A DNA stretch of 64,000 nucleotides from the NCBI GenBank assembly GCA_964564865.1, contig CAZMDA010000013.1, forward strand, positions 1 through 64,000, written 5' to 3'. This document shows, piece after piece, positions 23,509-34,454 of the stretch. Origin of the DNA: RBG-16-66-20 sp964564865 (lineage in GTDB: Bacteria; Pseudomonadota; Gammaproteobacteria; Burkholderiales; SG8-39). Each line of letters starts with the position of its first letter. Position 1 is the first letter of the stretch. A program made the position numbers and the translations under genes. Below the pieces are notes generated by a model. The model saw nothing but the letters and a program-made list of their open reading frames with translations. It had not been told where the DNA came from and ran no database searches.

Positions 23509-24336
23509 ATGAGGCCGCTGGCCTGCGCGCTGCTGCTTGCGCTGGGCCTGTCGCAGGCCTCGGCGCAGACGGCCGGCCGCGCGCCGCTGCCCATCTTCGA
23601 TGCGCACGTGCACTACTCGCACGACGCCTGGGAGGTGCTGCCGCCGGCGGAGATCCTCGCCCTGCTGAAGAAGGCCGGCGTGCGCCGCGCGCTGGTGTCC
23701 AGCTCAGGGGACGACGGCCAGCAGCGCCTGGCCGCGCTGGCGCCGGAGGTGATCCTGCCCTCGCTGCGGCCCTATCGTTCGCGCGGCGAGATCTCCACCT
23801 GGGTGCGCGACGACAGCGTGCCGTCCTACCTGGAGGAGCGGCTGAAGAAGCACCGCTATGTCGCCATTGGCGAGTTCCACCTGTACGGCGCCGATGCCGA
23901 CCTGCCGGTGCCGAGGCGGCTGGTCCAGCTCGCGCGCCAGCACCGCCTTTACCTGCACGCGCACTCGGACGCCGACGCCGTCGAACGCCTGTTCCGGCAG
24001 TGGCCGCAGGCGCGGATCATCTGGGCGCATTCGGGCTTCGAGCGGCCGGAGAAGGTGCGCGAGATGCTGCGCCGGCACCGCAATCTCTGGGCCGACCTCG
24101 CGTTCCGCAGCGACCATGGCTCGGGCGGCAAGGTGAGCCCGGACTGGCGCGGCGCCTTCCTCGAGTTCCCGGACCGGTTCATGGTCGGCACCGACACCTT
24201 CACGCCGGAGCGCTGGCACTACGTGGTCGAGCACGCCGAGTGGTCCCGCGCCTGGCTGGCCGACCTGCCGCGCGAAGTGGCCGAGCGGATCGCATGGAAG
24301 AACGGCGAAGAGCTTTTCGGCGCCATGCAGCACTAG
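23509..24336 (+). CDS. Exported amidohydrolase-family protein
   Basis: A 275-residue protein with a signal peptide (MRPLACALLLALGLSQASAQ) and a TIM-barrel amidohydrolase pattern: metal-binding HxH in FDAHVHYSHD, LHAHSDADAV, IIWAHSGFE and GTDTF near the end. This resembles PF04909-type metal-dependent hydrolases. The substrate is unknown. It starts 10 bp after the ankyrin gene and is overlapped at its 3' end by the next gene by 43 bp. Confidence 0.8.
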   Translation: MRPLACALLLALGLSQASAQTAGRAPLPIFDAHVHYSHDAWEVLPPAEILALLKKAGVRRALVSSSGDDGQQRLAALAPEVILPSLRPYRSRGEISTWVRDDSVPSYLEERLKKHRYVAIGEFHLYGADADLPVPRRLVQLARQHRLYLHAHSDADAVERLFRQWPQARIIWAHSGFERPEKVREMLRRHRNLWADLAFRSDHGSGGKVSPDWRGAFLEFPDRFMVGTDTFTPERWHYVVEHAEWSRAWLADLPREVAERIAWKNGEELFGAMQH

Positions 24337-24701
24337 CGCTGCTCGGGCTGGCGCCGGCCTGCGCCGGCGCGCAGGCCTGCGAGCTCCCGGGCGCGAAGCG
24401 GCTGGACGGGACGCGGCTTGCGCTTGCCTACCGTACCGTGCCGGCCACGATCCCGGTCGGGGCCCATTTCGTGCTCGAGATCCTCGCCTGCCCGAAGGCC
24501 GGCGCGGCGACGCCCGTGGCCGTCCGCGCCGACGCCACCATGCCGGAGCACCGGCACGGCATGAACTACAAGCCTTCCATCGTCGCCCAGGGCGGCGGGC
24601 GGTTCCGCTCGGAAGGCTGGCTGTTCCACATGCCGGGGCGCTGGGAGTTCGCGTTCGAGGCGGGCGGCGAGCGCTTCCGCGACAGCGTGCGCATCGAGTG
24701 A
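24294..24701 (+). CDS. Exported YtkA-like small protein
   Basis: A 135-residue protein with a basic N-terminus and hydrophobic stretch that looks like a signal peptide (to about 25). The mature domain carries MPEHRHGMNYKP and GWLFHMPGRWEF, the His/Met-rich pattern of YtkA-like and FixH-related beta-sandwich proteins, some of which are proposed to bind copper. The start inside the amidohydrolase gene (43 bp overlap) is the only ATG giving a signal peptide. Its stop overlaps the start of the di-heme peroxidase gene. Confidence 0.72.
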   Translation: MEERRRAFRRHAALALLGLAPACAGAQACELPGAKRLDGTRLALAYRTVPATIPVGAHFVLEILACPKAGAATPVAVRADATMPEHRHGMNYKPSIVAQGGGRFRSEGWLFHMPGRWEFAFEAGGERFRDSVRIE

Positions 24702-25897
24702 CCCGGTGGCTCGCCGCGGCGCTCGCGTGCATGGCGGCGGGTGCCGCCGGCGCGCAGTTGCTGGACTTCACGGAGGCCGAGCAGCGCGCGCTGCTGCGCC
24801 ATGGGCCCTGGCCTGCGCCCTGGGCCGCCGACCCCTCCAACCGCGCCTCGGGCCGCGCGCCGGCGGTCGAGCTGGGCGAGCGCCTGTTCTTCGAGCCGCG
24901 GCTGTCGGCGCAGGGCACGGTGCTGTGCGCGACCTGCCACGCGCCGTTCCGCGCCTGGCAGGACGCGCGCCCCCGGGCGCTGGGCCTGGCCGAGGTCGAG
25001 CGCAACACCCCCAGCCTGCTCAACGTCCGCTACAACCGCTGGCACGGCTGGGACGGCGCCGGCGATTCGCTGTGGGCGCAGAGCATCCGGCCGATCCTGG
25101 ACCCGCGCGAGATGGGCGGCGGCGCGGCGCGGGCGGCCGCCCTGGTGCGCGGCGACGCGGACTACGCGTGCCGCTACCGGCGCGCGTTCGGCGTCGCGCC
25201 GCCGGCGGAGGACCAGGTGCTGCTGGCGGGGATCGGCAAGGCGCTCGCCGCCTTCCAGGAGACGCTGGTCACCGGGCGCTCGCCATTCGACGACTTCCGC
25301 GACGCGCTCGAAGCGGGGAACGCGGCGGCGGCGGCGCGCTACCCGCAGGCGGCGCAGCGCGGCGCGCGCCTGTTCGTCGGCAAGGGCGCCTGCAACCTGT
25401 GCCATGTCGGGCCGACGTTCTCCAACGGCGAATTCCACGACGTCGGCGTGCCGTTCTTCAACCCGGACCGCAGCGTGGACCCGGGCCGGCACGGCGGCAT
25501 CCGCCGCCTGCTGGAGAACCCTTTCAACCTGCTGGGCCGCTACAACGACCAAAGCGCAAACCGCCGCTCCGGCGACGACGGCGCGGATACGAGATTGAAG
25601 ACCCGCCACGTGTCGCTGGAGCACCGCAACTTCGGCGAGTTCAAGGTGCCGATGCTGCGCAACGTGGCGGCGACCGCGCCCTACATGCACAACGGCAGCC
25701 TGGCGACGCTGGCGGACGTGGTGCGCCACTACTCGGAACTGAACATCGACCGCCTGCACGCGGATGGCGAGAGCCTGCTCAGGCCCCTGCGGCTCTCGGC
25801 GCAGGAGTCCGCCGACCTGGTGGCATTCCTGGAATCGCTCACCGAACGCGAGAGCGCGCTGCCGCCCAGGCGCCCGCTGGAACCGTGCCGGCCCTGA
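24698..25897 (+). CDS. Di-heme cytochrome c peroxidase / MauG-family protein
   Basis: A 399-residue periplasmic protein with signal peptide (about 1-20). There are two heme c sites, CATCH and CNLCH, with the family segments NTPSLLNVRYNRWHGWDGAGDSLWAQ and VPMLRNVAATAPYMHNGSLATL. This is the bacterial cytochrome c peroxidase/MauG superfamily; either H2O2 reduction or oxidative modification of a partner is possible. GTG start overlapping the YtkA-like gene by 4 bp. The neighbouring YtkA-like protein may be its partner, which is an inference from gene coupling. Confidence 0.88.
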   Translation: MTRWLAAALACMAAGAAGAQLLDFTEAEQRALLRHGPWPAPWAADPSNRASGRAPAVELGERLFFEPRLSAQGTVLCATCHAPFRAWQDARPRALGLAEVERNTPSLLNVRYNRWHGWDGAGDSLWAQSIRPILDPREMGGGAARAAALVRGDADYACRYRRAFGVAPPAEDQVLLAGIGKALAAFQETLVTGRSPFDDFRDALEAGNAAAAARYPQAAQRGARLFVGKGACNLCHVGPTFSNGEFHDVGVPFFNPDRSVDPGRHGGIRRLLENPFNLLGRYNDQSANRRSGDDGADTRLKTRHVSLEHRNFGEFKVPMLRNVAATAPYMHNGSLATLADVVRHYSELNIDRLHADGESLLRPLRLSAQESADLVAFLESLTERESALPPRRPLEPCRP

Positions 25898-26346
25898 AGG
25901 TCACGTACGGCGACGCCCGCCGGCGGGACCTGCCGCAACTGGTGGCGCTGCTGGGCGTGCTGTTCGCGCAGGAGGCGGAGTTCGCGCCGGAACCCGCGAA
26001 GCAGCGCCGGGCGCTGCGCAGGCTGCTGGCCGACCCGGCGCTCGGCCGCGCCTACGTCGCGCGCCGCGGCGCACGCGTGCTGGGCATGGTGAGCGTGCTG
26101 CGCGTGGTGAGCACCGCCGAGGGCGGGCCCGCGGGCCTGCTGGAGGACCTGGTGGTGCGGCCGGAGGCGCGCGGCGCCGGCATCGGCGCCGCCTTGCTCG
26201 CCTTCGCGGTGGAGCGCTCCCGCGCCTCGGGCCTGCTGCGCCTGACCCTGCTCACCGACCGCGGCAACCGCCGCGCGCAGCGCCTCTACCGCAAGGCCGG
26301 CTTCAAGTCCTCGCCGATGGTCCCCTTGCGCCCCAAGCTGCGCTGA
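25885..26346 (+). CDS. GNAT family N-acetyltransferase
   Basis: A 153-residue acetyltransferase. The acetyl-CoA-binding region is EDLVVRPEARGAGIGAALLAFAVERSR, followed by RLTLLTDRGNRRAQRLYRKAGF. GTG start overlapping the peroxidase gene by 13 bp, so it is likely co-translated. The substrate is unknown. It converges on gabD with 9 bp between. Confidence 0.85.
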   Translation: MPALKVTYGDARRRDLPQLVALLGVLFAQEAEFAPEPAKQRRALRRLLADPALGRAYVARRGARVLGMVSVLRVVSTAEGGPAGLLEDLVVRPEARGAGIGAALLAFAVERSRASGLLRLTLLTDRGNRRAQRLYRKAGFKSSPMVPLRPKLR

Positions 26347-26355
26347 GGCGCGGCG

Positions 26356-27843
26356 TCAGATTCCGCCCAGGCAGATGAACTTGATCTCCAGGAACGGCTC
26401 GATGCCGTACTTGGAGCCTTCGCGGCCGATGCCGGACTGCTTCACGCCGCCGAAGGGCGCCACTTCCTGCGAGAAGATGCCGGTGTTCACCGAGACGATG
26501 CCCGCCTCCAGCGCCTCCGAGACGCGGAACACCCGCCCCACGTCGCGCGAGAAGAAGTAGGCCGCCAGCCCGAACTCCGAGGCATTGGCCAGGCGCACCG
26601 CCTCTTCCTCGGTCTTGAAGCGGAACAGCGGCGCCACCGGGCCGAAGGTCTCCTCGCCCGCCAGGCGCATGTCGCCGGTCACGCCGGCAAGCACGGTGGG
26701 CTGGAAGAACAGCCCGCCCAGCTCGTGGCGCTTGCCGCCGGTGAGCACCCTGGCGCCTTTCGCCAGGGCATCCTTCACGTGCGCTTCCACCTTCTGCAGC
26801 CCCTGCTCGTCGATCAGCGGCCCGATCACCACGCCGTTCTCGGTTCCCGGCCCCACCTTGAAGGCGCCGACCTTCTCGGCGATCTTCTGCGCGAAGGCGT
26901 CGTAGATCCCGTCCTGCACGTAGATGCGGTTGGCGCAGACGCAGGTCTGGCCGGCGTTGCGGTACTTGGAGGCGATCGCGCCCTCCACCGCCGCGTCCAG
27001 GTCGGCGTCGTCGAACACGATCAGGGGCGCATTGCCGCCCAGCTCGAAGGACACCTTCTTGATCTGGTCGGCGGCCTGGCGCATCAGGATGCGGCCGACC
27101 TCGGTGGAGCCGGTGAAGGTGATCTTGCGCACCAGGGGATTGGAGGTGAGCTCGCCGCCGACCGCGACCGGGTCGTTGGTGGTGATGATGTTGAGCACGC
27201 CCTTCGGGAAGCCGGCGCGCTCGGCCAGCTCGGCGAGCGCCAGCGCCGACAGCGGCGTCTGCTCGGCGGGCTTTAGGACCACGGTGCAGCCGGCGGCAAG
27301 CGCCGGGGCCACCTTGCGCGTGACCATGGCGATGGGGAAGTTCCAAGGCGTGATCGCCGCGGTGACCCCGACCGGCTGCTTGATCACCAGCAGGCGCTTG
27401 TCGCCCTGGTGCTGCGGGATGACGTCGCCGTAGATGCGCTTGCCCTCCTCGGCGTACCACTCGATGAAGGACGCGCCGTAGGCGATCTCGCCGCGCGCCT
27501 CCGCGAGCGGCTTGCCCTGCTCGGCGGTGAGGATCTGGGCCAGGTCCTCCTGGTTGGCCATGATGAGGTCGAACCACTTGCGCATGATGGCGCCGCGTTC
27601 CTTGGCGGTCTTCGCGCGCCACGCCGCCCACGCCGCATGGGAGGACTCGATGGCGCGCCGCGCCTCCGCCGCGCCCAGGTCCGGCACCCGCGCGATCGTC
27701 GCGCCGCTCGCCGGGTTGGTGACGGCGAAGGTCCCGCCGCCCGGGGCGCCGGTCCAGGCCCCGTCCACGTAGCACTGGTCGCGGAACAGCTTCGGGTCCT
27801 TGAGGGAAAGCGGGGGCAGTCCGGCCTGGGCGGGGGCGTTCAT
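26356..27843 (-). CDS. gabD: NAD(P)-dependent succinate-semialdehyde dehydrogenase
   Basis: Oxidises succinate semialdehyde to succinate (GABA degradation). It has 495 residues of the aldehyde dehydrogenase fold. Substrate and cofactor motifs are TPWNFPIAMVTRK, FTGSTEVGRILM and the catalytic Glu in ELGGNAPLIVFDDADLD. The catalytic Cys301 is in GQTCVCANRIYV, with a second Cys303 as in GabD enzymes. Substrate preference is inferred from overall similarity. It is divergent from pstS. Confidence 0.9.
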   Translation of the reverse strand: MNAPAQAGLPPLSLKDPKLFRDQCYVDGAWTGAPGGGTFAVTNPASGATIARVPDLGAAEARRAIESSHAAWAAWRAKTAKERGAIMRKWFDLIMANQEDLAQILTAEQGKPLAEARGEIAYGASFIEWYAEEGKRIYGDVIPQHQGDKRLLVIKQPVGVTAAITPWNFPIAMVTRKVAPALAAGCTVVLKPAEQTPLSALALAELAERAGFPKGVLNIITTNDPVAVGGELTSNPLVRKITFTGSTEVGRILMRQAADQIKKVSFELGGNAPLIVFDDADLDAAVEGAIASKYRNAGQTCVCANRIYVQDGIYDAFAQKIAEKVGAFKVGPGTENGVVIGPLIDEQGLQKVEAHVKDALAKGARVLTGGKRHELGGLFFQPTVLAGVTGDMRLAGEETFGPVAPLFRFKTEEEAVRLANASEFGLAAYFFSRDVGRVFRVSEALEAGIVSVNTGIFSQEVAPFGGVKQSGIGREGSKYGIEPFLEIKFICLGGI

Positions 27844-27896
27844 GGGCGATTCCTCCTATGTGCTTGATTTTAACCGACCCGCGGGCGCCAACGGGG

Positions 27897-27930
27897 TTGT
27901 CACAAAGCGGTAACAACCGCTGCCTAGACT
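27897..27930 (+). promoter_or_regulatory. Pho box and -10 for pstS
   Basis: Direct heptamers TTGTCAC (27897-27903) and CGGTAAC (27908-27914) separated by 4 bp, the PhoB half-site layout. A TAGACT -10 (27925-27930) follows exactly 10 bp later, and no separate -35 is evident, as expected for a PhoB-activated promoter. The pstS ATG is 30 bp further on. Confidence 0.82.
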
Positions 27931-27960
27931 GCGGCCCGTCCCAACACGAAAAGGCGAGTC

Positions 27961-28953
<993 letters not shown>

Positions 28954-28967
28954 GCAGCAATGTCCAG

Positions 28968-28998
28968 GCCGCCCGCGGGATCCCTGCGGGCGGCTTTT
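28968..28998 (+). terminator. Hairpin and T-run between pstS and pstC
   Basis: GCCGCCCGC and GCGGGCGGC form a 9-bp GC-rich stem (extendable by ggg/cct) and are followed by TTTT. It is a rho-independent terminator shape. Because pstC follows in the same orientation 28 bp on, partial termination is more likely than a full stop. Confidence 0.85.
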
Positions 28999-29025
28999 CG
29001 TTCATAATCAGAGCTTCGCCACTTC

Positions 29026-29976
29026 ATGTCGGTAGCCGCCCCCGGCGCACCCTCGGCCATGCCCTTGACGGTCTCGAGCCAGCGTCTCGCCCAGCGCCGC
29101 GCGCGCATGCTGAAGGAGCGCGCGATCGAGGCGGTGCTGTTCCTGGCCGCGCTGGTGTCGGTATTCACCACCATCGGCATCGTCTACATCCTGGTCAAGG
29201 AATCGGTGGTGTTCTTCCAGAGCGTATCCATCGTGCGGTTCCTCACGGAAACGCAGTGGACGCCGCTGTTCGACGACCAGAAGTTCGGCATCATCGTGCT
29301 GCTCTCGGGAACGCTCACCAGCTCCGCAGTGGCACTGTCGATCGCGATCCCGCTCGGGACCATCATCGCCATCTACCTCTCGGAGTTCGCGCCGTTCAAG
29401 GTGCGGGAGATCGCGAAGCCGTTCCTCGAGCTGCTGGGCGGGGTGCCCACCATCGTCTACGGCTTCTTCGCCCTGCTGTTCGTCACCCCGATCCTGCAGT
29501 GGTTCTACCCGGAGCTGCCGGGCTTCAACCTGCTCGCGGCCGGCATCGTGATGGGGATCATGATCATTCCCTACGTCAGCTCCATCTCGGAGGACGCCAT
29601 GCGCGCGGTGCCCATGAACCTGCGCGAGGGCTCCTACGCCATGGGCGCGACGCGCTTCCAGACCGCGGTCAAGGTCGTGGTGCCGGCGGCGTTCTCGGGC
29701 ATCGCCTCGGCCTACATCCTGGGCATCTCTCGCGCAGTCGGGGAAACCATGATCCTCGCGGTGGCGGCCGGCATGCAGCCCAACCTCACCTTCAACCCGC
29801 TCGAGCCCGCGGCCACGATCACCGCGTTCATCGTGCAGGTCGCGCTGGGCGACCTGCCGCACGGCTCGATCGGCTACCAGACCATCTTCGCCGCCGGCCT
29901 GACGCTGATGCTGTTCACGCTCGCCTGCAATGTGGCCGGCCACCTGCTGCGCAAGCGCTTCCGGGAGGCCTACTAG
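29026..29976 (+). CDS. pstC: Phosphate ABC transporter permease PstC
   Basis: Inner-membrane permease, 316 residues, with six hydrophobic helices. The conserved EAA-type cytoplasmic loop is EDAMRAVPMNLREGSYAMGATRFQT, and the helix SRAVGETMILAVAAG is typical of PstC. It pairs with PstA to form the channel. It lies 72 bp after pstS, across the terminator-like hairpin. Confidence 0.96.
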   Translation: MSVAAPGAPSAMPLTVSSQRLAQRRARMLKERAIEAVLFLAALVSVFTTIGIVYILVKESVVFFQSVSIVRFLTETQWTPLFDDQKFGIIVLLSGTLTSSAVALSIAIPLGTIIAIYLSEFAPFKVREIAKPFLELLGGVPTIVYGFFALLFVTPILQWFYPELPGFNLLAAGIVMGIMIIPYVSSISEDAMRAVPMNLREGSYAMGATRFQTAVKVVVPAAFSGIASAYILGISRAVGETMILAVAAGMQPNLTFNPLEPAATITAFIVQVALGDLPHGSIGYQTIFAAGLTLMLFTLACNVAGHLLRKRFREAY

Positions 29977-29986
29977 GGAAGCCCGC

Positions 29987-30913
29987 ATGGCCTACGCCCG
30001 CGACCTGACCGCCATCCGCAAGTTGATCGCCAGCCACAAGCGCTGGGACCTGGTGTTCGCCTGCACCGGCGTGCTGGCGCTGATGGTCGGGGTGCTCACC
30101 TTCACCGCGCTGTTCGTCGACATGGCGATCGACGGCGTGCCGCGCCTGAACTGGGATTTTTTCACCAGCTTCCCGTCGCGGCGCGCGGGGCAGGCCGGCA
30201 TCCTCTCGGCGTGGGTGGGCTCCTGCCTGGTGATGCTGGTGACCGCGTTCTTCGCGGTCCCGCTCGGGGTGGGCGCGGGGCTCTATCTCGAGGAGTACGC
30301 GCCCAAGAACTGGGTCACCGACATCATCGAGATCAACATCACCAACCTGGCCGGCGTGCCCTCGATCGTCTACGGCCTGCTGGCGCTGGGGTTGTTCGTG
30401 TACCAGTTCGGCTTCGGCCAGTCGATCCTCTCTGCCGGCCTGACGCTGGCGCTGCTCATCCTGCCGGTGGTGATCGTGGCCACCCGCGAGGCCATCCGTT
30501 CCATCCCCATCGGCATCCGGGAAGGCGCCTACGCGCTGGGGGCTACCCGGTGGCAAGTGTGCAAGGACCACATCATCCCGTACTCCTCCGCCGGCATCCT
30601 CACCGGGATCATCATCGGCATGGCGCGGGCCATCGGCGAGACCGCGCCCATCATCACCATCGGCGCGCTGACCTTCATCGCCTTCCTGCCGCCTTCGCCG
30701 GTCACGGCGGAGCCGCCGTTCATCAATTTCGAGTGGCTCACCTCGCCGTTCACGGTGATGCCGATCCAGATGTTCAACTGGACTTCCCGGCCGGAGGCGG
30801 CGTTCCTGCAGAACGCCGCGGCCGCCGGTTTCGTGCTCGTCCTCATGACCCTGGCGATGAACGGCTTCGCCATCTGGCTGCGCTACCGCCTGCGCAAGAA
30901 CATCAAGTGGTGA
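29987..30913 (+). CDS. pstA: Phosphate ABC transporter permease PstA
   Basis: Second permease, 308 residues, six helices. The EAA loop is REAIRSIPIGIREGAYALGATRWQV, followed by MARAIGETAPIITIGAL. The start was taken at the ATG 10 bp after pstC. An upstream in-frame Met lies within pstC and gives an unlikely cysteine- and arginine-rich leader. Confidence 0.96.
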   Translation: MAYARDLTAIRKLIASHKRWDLVFACTGVLALMVGVLTFTALFVDMAIDGVPRLNWDFFTSFPSRRAGQAGILSAWVGSCLVMLVTAFFAVPLGVGAGLYLEEYAPKNWVTDIIEINITNLAGVPSIVYGLLALGLFVYQFGFGQSILSAGLTLALLILPVVIVATREAIRSIPIGIREGAYALGATRWQVCKDHIIPYSSAGILTGIIIGMARAIGETAPIITIGALTFIAFLPPSPVTAEPPFINFEWLTSPFTVMPIQMFNWTSRPEAAFLQNAAAAGFVLVLMTLAMNGFAIWLRYRLRKNIKW

Positions 30914-30918
30914 CCAAC

Positions 30919-31749
<831 letters not shown>

Positions 31750-31753
31750 GAGC

Positions 31754-32470
31754 ATGCCCATGGGCGCAACCGAGCACATCTCGACGGCCTTCGAGGCCGA
31801 CCTGGACACCACGCGCACCCGCGTGCTGCAGATGGGCGGGCTGGTGGAGGCGCAGGTCCTCGCCGCCATCAACGCTTACGTCTCCGGCGACGCCGAGCTG
31901 ATCCGGCAGGTGATCGACAACGACGCGCGCGTCAACGGCTACGAGGTGGCGATCGACGGCGCCTGCAACCACATCGTGGTGCGCCGCCAGCCGGCGGCGA
32001 GCGACCTGCGCCTGATCATGGCGATCAGCAAGATCGTCACGGATCTCGAGCGCATGGGCGACGAGGCCAAGAAGATCGCCAAGATGGCCAAGCAGCTGCA
32101 CGAGCACAGCACGCCCACCGCGCAGCGCTTTCCGGGCATCCGCCACGCCGCGGAGACCGGGGTGCGGATGCTGCGCCAGGCGCTGGACGCCTTCGCCCGC
32201 CTGGACGTCGCGGTGGCGGCGGAGGTCCTGAAGGAGGACTCCGAGATCGACGCCGAGTTCAAGTCGGTGCTGCGCCAGCTCATCACGTACATGATGGAAG
32301 ACCCGCGCACCATTACGTCGGCGCTGGAGACGGTCTGGGTGGCGAAGGCGGTGGAGCGCATCGGCGACCACGCGAAGAACGTGGCCGAGCAGGTGATCTA
32401 CATCGTCAAGGGAACGGACGTGCGCCACACCTCGTTCGAAGACGTCGAGCGCGAGCTGTCCAGGGACTAG
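31754..32470 (+). CDS. phoU: Phosphate signalling protein PhoU
   Basis: Cytoplasmic two-repeat helical protein that links Pst transport status to PhoR and keeps the Pho regulon off when Pi is plentiful. It has 238 residues. Metal-cluster signature stretches EKMGDEAKKIA-like (ERMGDEAKKIAKMA) and ERIGDHAKNVAEQV are present, one per repeat. A second ATG two codons in is possible. It lies 4 bp after pstB. Confidence 0.96.
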   Translation: MPMGATEHISTAFEADLDTTRTRVLQMGGLVEAQVLAAINAYVSGDAELIRQVIDNDARVNGYEVAIDGACNHIVVRRQPAASDLRLIMAISKIVTDLERMGDEAKKIAKMAKQLHEHSTPTAQRFPGIRHAAETGVRMLRQALDAFARLDVAVAAEVLKEDSEIDAEFKSVLRQLITYMMEDPRTITSALETVWVAKAVERIGDHAKNVAEQVIYIVKGTDVRHTSFEDVERELSRD

Positions 32471-32486
32471 CGCCCGACCGCGCCGC

Positions 32487-33206
32487 ATGCCCGCCTCGAT
32501 CCTGATCGTCGAAGACGAACCCGCGATCCTGGAGCTGATCGCGGTCAACCTGCAGCACGCCGGCTTCGAGACCCTGCGTGCCAAGAGCGCCGAGGAGGCC
32601 GGCCGGCTGCTGGGCGACGTGCTGCCGGACCTGGTGCTGCTGGACTGGATGCTGCCCGGGCAGTCGGGGCTCGCGCTGGCGCGCCGCCTGCGCGGCGACG
32701 CGCGCACGAAGGAGATGCCCATGATCTTCCTCACGGCGCGCGCCGACGAGACCGACAAGCTCGCCGGCCTGGAATCCGGCGCCGACGACTACATCACCAA
32801 GCCGTTCTCGACCAAGGAGCTGGTGGCGCGCATCCGCGCCGTGCTCCGGCGCCGCAAGCCGCAGCACGGCGACCAGCCGGTGGACGTCGCCGGGCTGATG
32901 CTGGACCCGGCGGCGCACCGCGTCACCGGCAACGGCCAGCCCCTGGCGCTCGGGCCGACGGAGTTCCGCCTGCTGCACTACCTGCTCACCCATCCCAACC
33001 GGGTCTACTCCCGCGCGCAGCTGCTGGACGAGGTCTGGGGCGACCATGTGTTCATCGAGGAGCGCACGGTGGACGTGCACATCCGCCGCCTGCGCCAGGC
33101 CCTCGCCCCCAGCGGGCACGACGCGCTGATCGAGACCGTGCGCGGCAGCGGCTACGCCTTGCGCACGGCGATCGCCGCCCCGGCCGCGGCCCGCGGCGGC
33201 GGCTAG
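32487..33206 (+). CDS. phoB: Phosphate regulon response regulator PhoB
   Basis: OmpR/PhoB-type regulator, 239 residues. The receiver domain (1-120) has acidic residues in IVEDEP, the phospho-acceptor Asp in VLLDWMLPG and Lys in YITKPFSTKE. The winged-helix DNA-binding domain (about 135-230) carries PTEFRLLHYLLTHPNRVYSRAQLLDEVWG and the recognition helix RTVDVHIRRLRQAL. It is the presumed activator of the Pho boxes found across this island. Confidence 0.96.
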   Translation: MPASILIVEDEPAILELIAVNLQHAGFETLRAKSAEEAGRLLGDVLPDLVLLDWMLPGQSGLALARRLRGDARTKEMPMIFLTARADETDKLAGLESGADDYITKPFSTKELVARIRAVLRRRKPQHGDQPVDVAGLMLDPAAHRVTGNGQPLALGPTEFRLLHYLLTHPNRVYSRAQLLDEVWGDHVFIEERTVDVHIRRLRQALAPSGHDALIETVRGSGYALRTAIAAPAAARGGG

Positions 33207-33212
33207 CCCGCC

Positions 33213-34454
33213 GTGACGCCGCTCGAGATCCTCCTCGGGCTGGTGGCCGCCGCGCTGGGCTGGCTGGCCTGGCGCGACTGGCGCGAGTTCCGCAAGCTGC
33301 AGCGCTGGGCGGCGCAGCCGCGCCTGACCGATCCGCCCGAGGCCGACGGCGAGTGGGGCGAGGTGTTCAACGACCTGCACCGCCATCGCCGCGCGACCCT
33401 GCACCGGCGCCGGCAGCTGGCGCAGCTGATCGTGCGCTCGCGGCGCGGCGCCGAGGCGCTGCCCTATGGCGTCGCGGTGCTCGACCGCAAGTACCGGCTG
33501 GACTGGTGCAACGAAGCGGCGCGCGCGCACCTCGGCCTGGACCCCGAGCGCGACCGCGGCCAGGCGATCGGCAATTTCGTGCGCGAGCCGGCGTTCGTCG
33601 AGTACCTGCAGGCGGGCGACTTCTCGCAGCCGGTGCGCCTGGAATCCACCGGGACCCGGCGGCGCACCCTGTCGCTGCAGATCGTGTCCTTCGGCCAGGA
33701 GGAGCACCTGCTGCTGTCCCAGGACGTGACCGGCGCGGCGCGCCTGGAGGAGATGCGGCGCGACTTCGTCTCCAACGTCTCGCACGAGCTGCGCACGCCG
33801 CTGACGGTCCTGGCCGGGTTCCTGGAGACCATCCAGGACCTGAAGCTCGACGCCGCGCGCGTGCGCGACTACGTCAGCCTGATGGCGCCGCAGGCCGAGC
33901 GCATGAAGCGCCTGATCGAGGACCTGCTCACCCTGTCCTCGCTGGAGCACGCGCCGGCGCCGCCCCCGGCCAACCGCATCGCGGTGCGCCCGCTGCTGGA
34001 GCGGATCCGGAACGAGGCTGAGGCGCTGTCGAAGGGCCGCCACCGGATCTCGGTCGCGATCGAGGGCGAGCACGACCTCGCGGGCGCCGAGGGCGAGATC
34101 GCGAGCGTGTTCCTGAACCTGGTCACCAACGCGGTTCGCTACACGCCGGAGGGCGGCGAGGTGCGCCTGCGCTGGCGCTCCGGCGACGAGGGCGCGGCGT
34201 TCACCGTCGAGGACACCGGCATCGGCATCGAGCCGGAGCACCTGCCGCGCCTCACCGAGCGCTTCTACCGCGTCGACCGCAGCCGGTCGCGCGAGACCGG
34301 CGGCACCGGCCTGGGCCTGTCCATCGTCAAGCACGCGCTGGCGCGCCACAACGGGGTGCTGGAGGTCGAGAGCACCCCGGGCAAGGGCAGCCGCTTCAGC
34401 GCGCGCTTCCCGGCGTCGCGGCTGCTCGCCGCGCCGCGCGAGGCGAAGGTCTAG
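33213..34454 (+). CDS. phoR: Phosphate regulon sensor kinase PhoR
   Basis: Histidine kinase partner of PhoB, 413 residues. A hydrophobic N-terminal anchor (about 5-20), a PAS-like domain (about 85-180), HisKA with the phospho-His in VSNVSHELRTPLTVL, and an ATPase domain with N box NLVTNAVRYTPEGG and DTGIGIEPEHLPRLTERFYRV. There is no large periplasmic domain, as usual for PhoR. GTG start 6 bp after phoB. It converges with ppx, with a 4 bp overlap. Confidence 0.95.
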   Translation: MTPLEILLGLVAAALGWLAWRDWREFRKLQRWAAQPRLTDPPEADGEWGEVFNDLHRHRRATLHRRRQLAQLIVRSRRGAEALPYGVAVLDRKYRLDWCNEAARAHLGLDPERDRGQAIGNFVREPAFVEYLQAGDFSQPVRLESTGTRRRTLSLQIVSFGQEEHLLLSQDVTGAARLEEMRRDFVSNVSHELRTPLTVLAGFLETIQDLKLDAARVRDYVSLMAPQAERMKRLIEDLLTLSSLEHAPAPPPANRIAVRPLLERIRNEAEALSKGRHRISVAIEGEHDLAGAEGEIASVFLNLVTNAVRYTPEGGEVRLRWRSGDEGAAFTVEDTGIGIEPEHLPRLTERFYRVDRSRSRETGGTGLGLSIVKHALARHNGVLEVESTPGKGSRFSARFPASRLLAAPREAKV

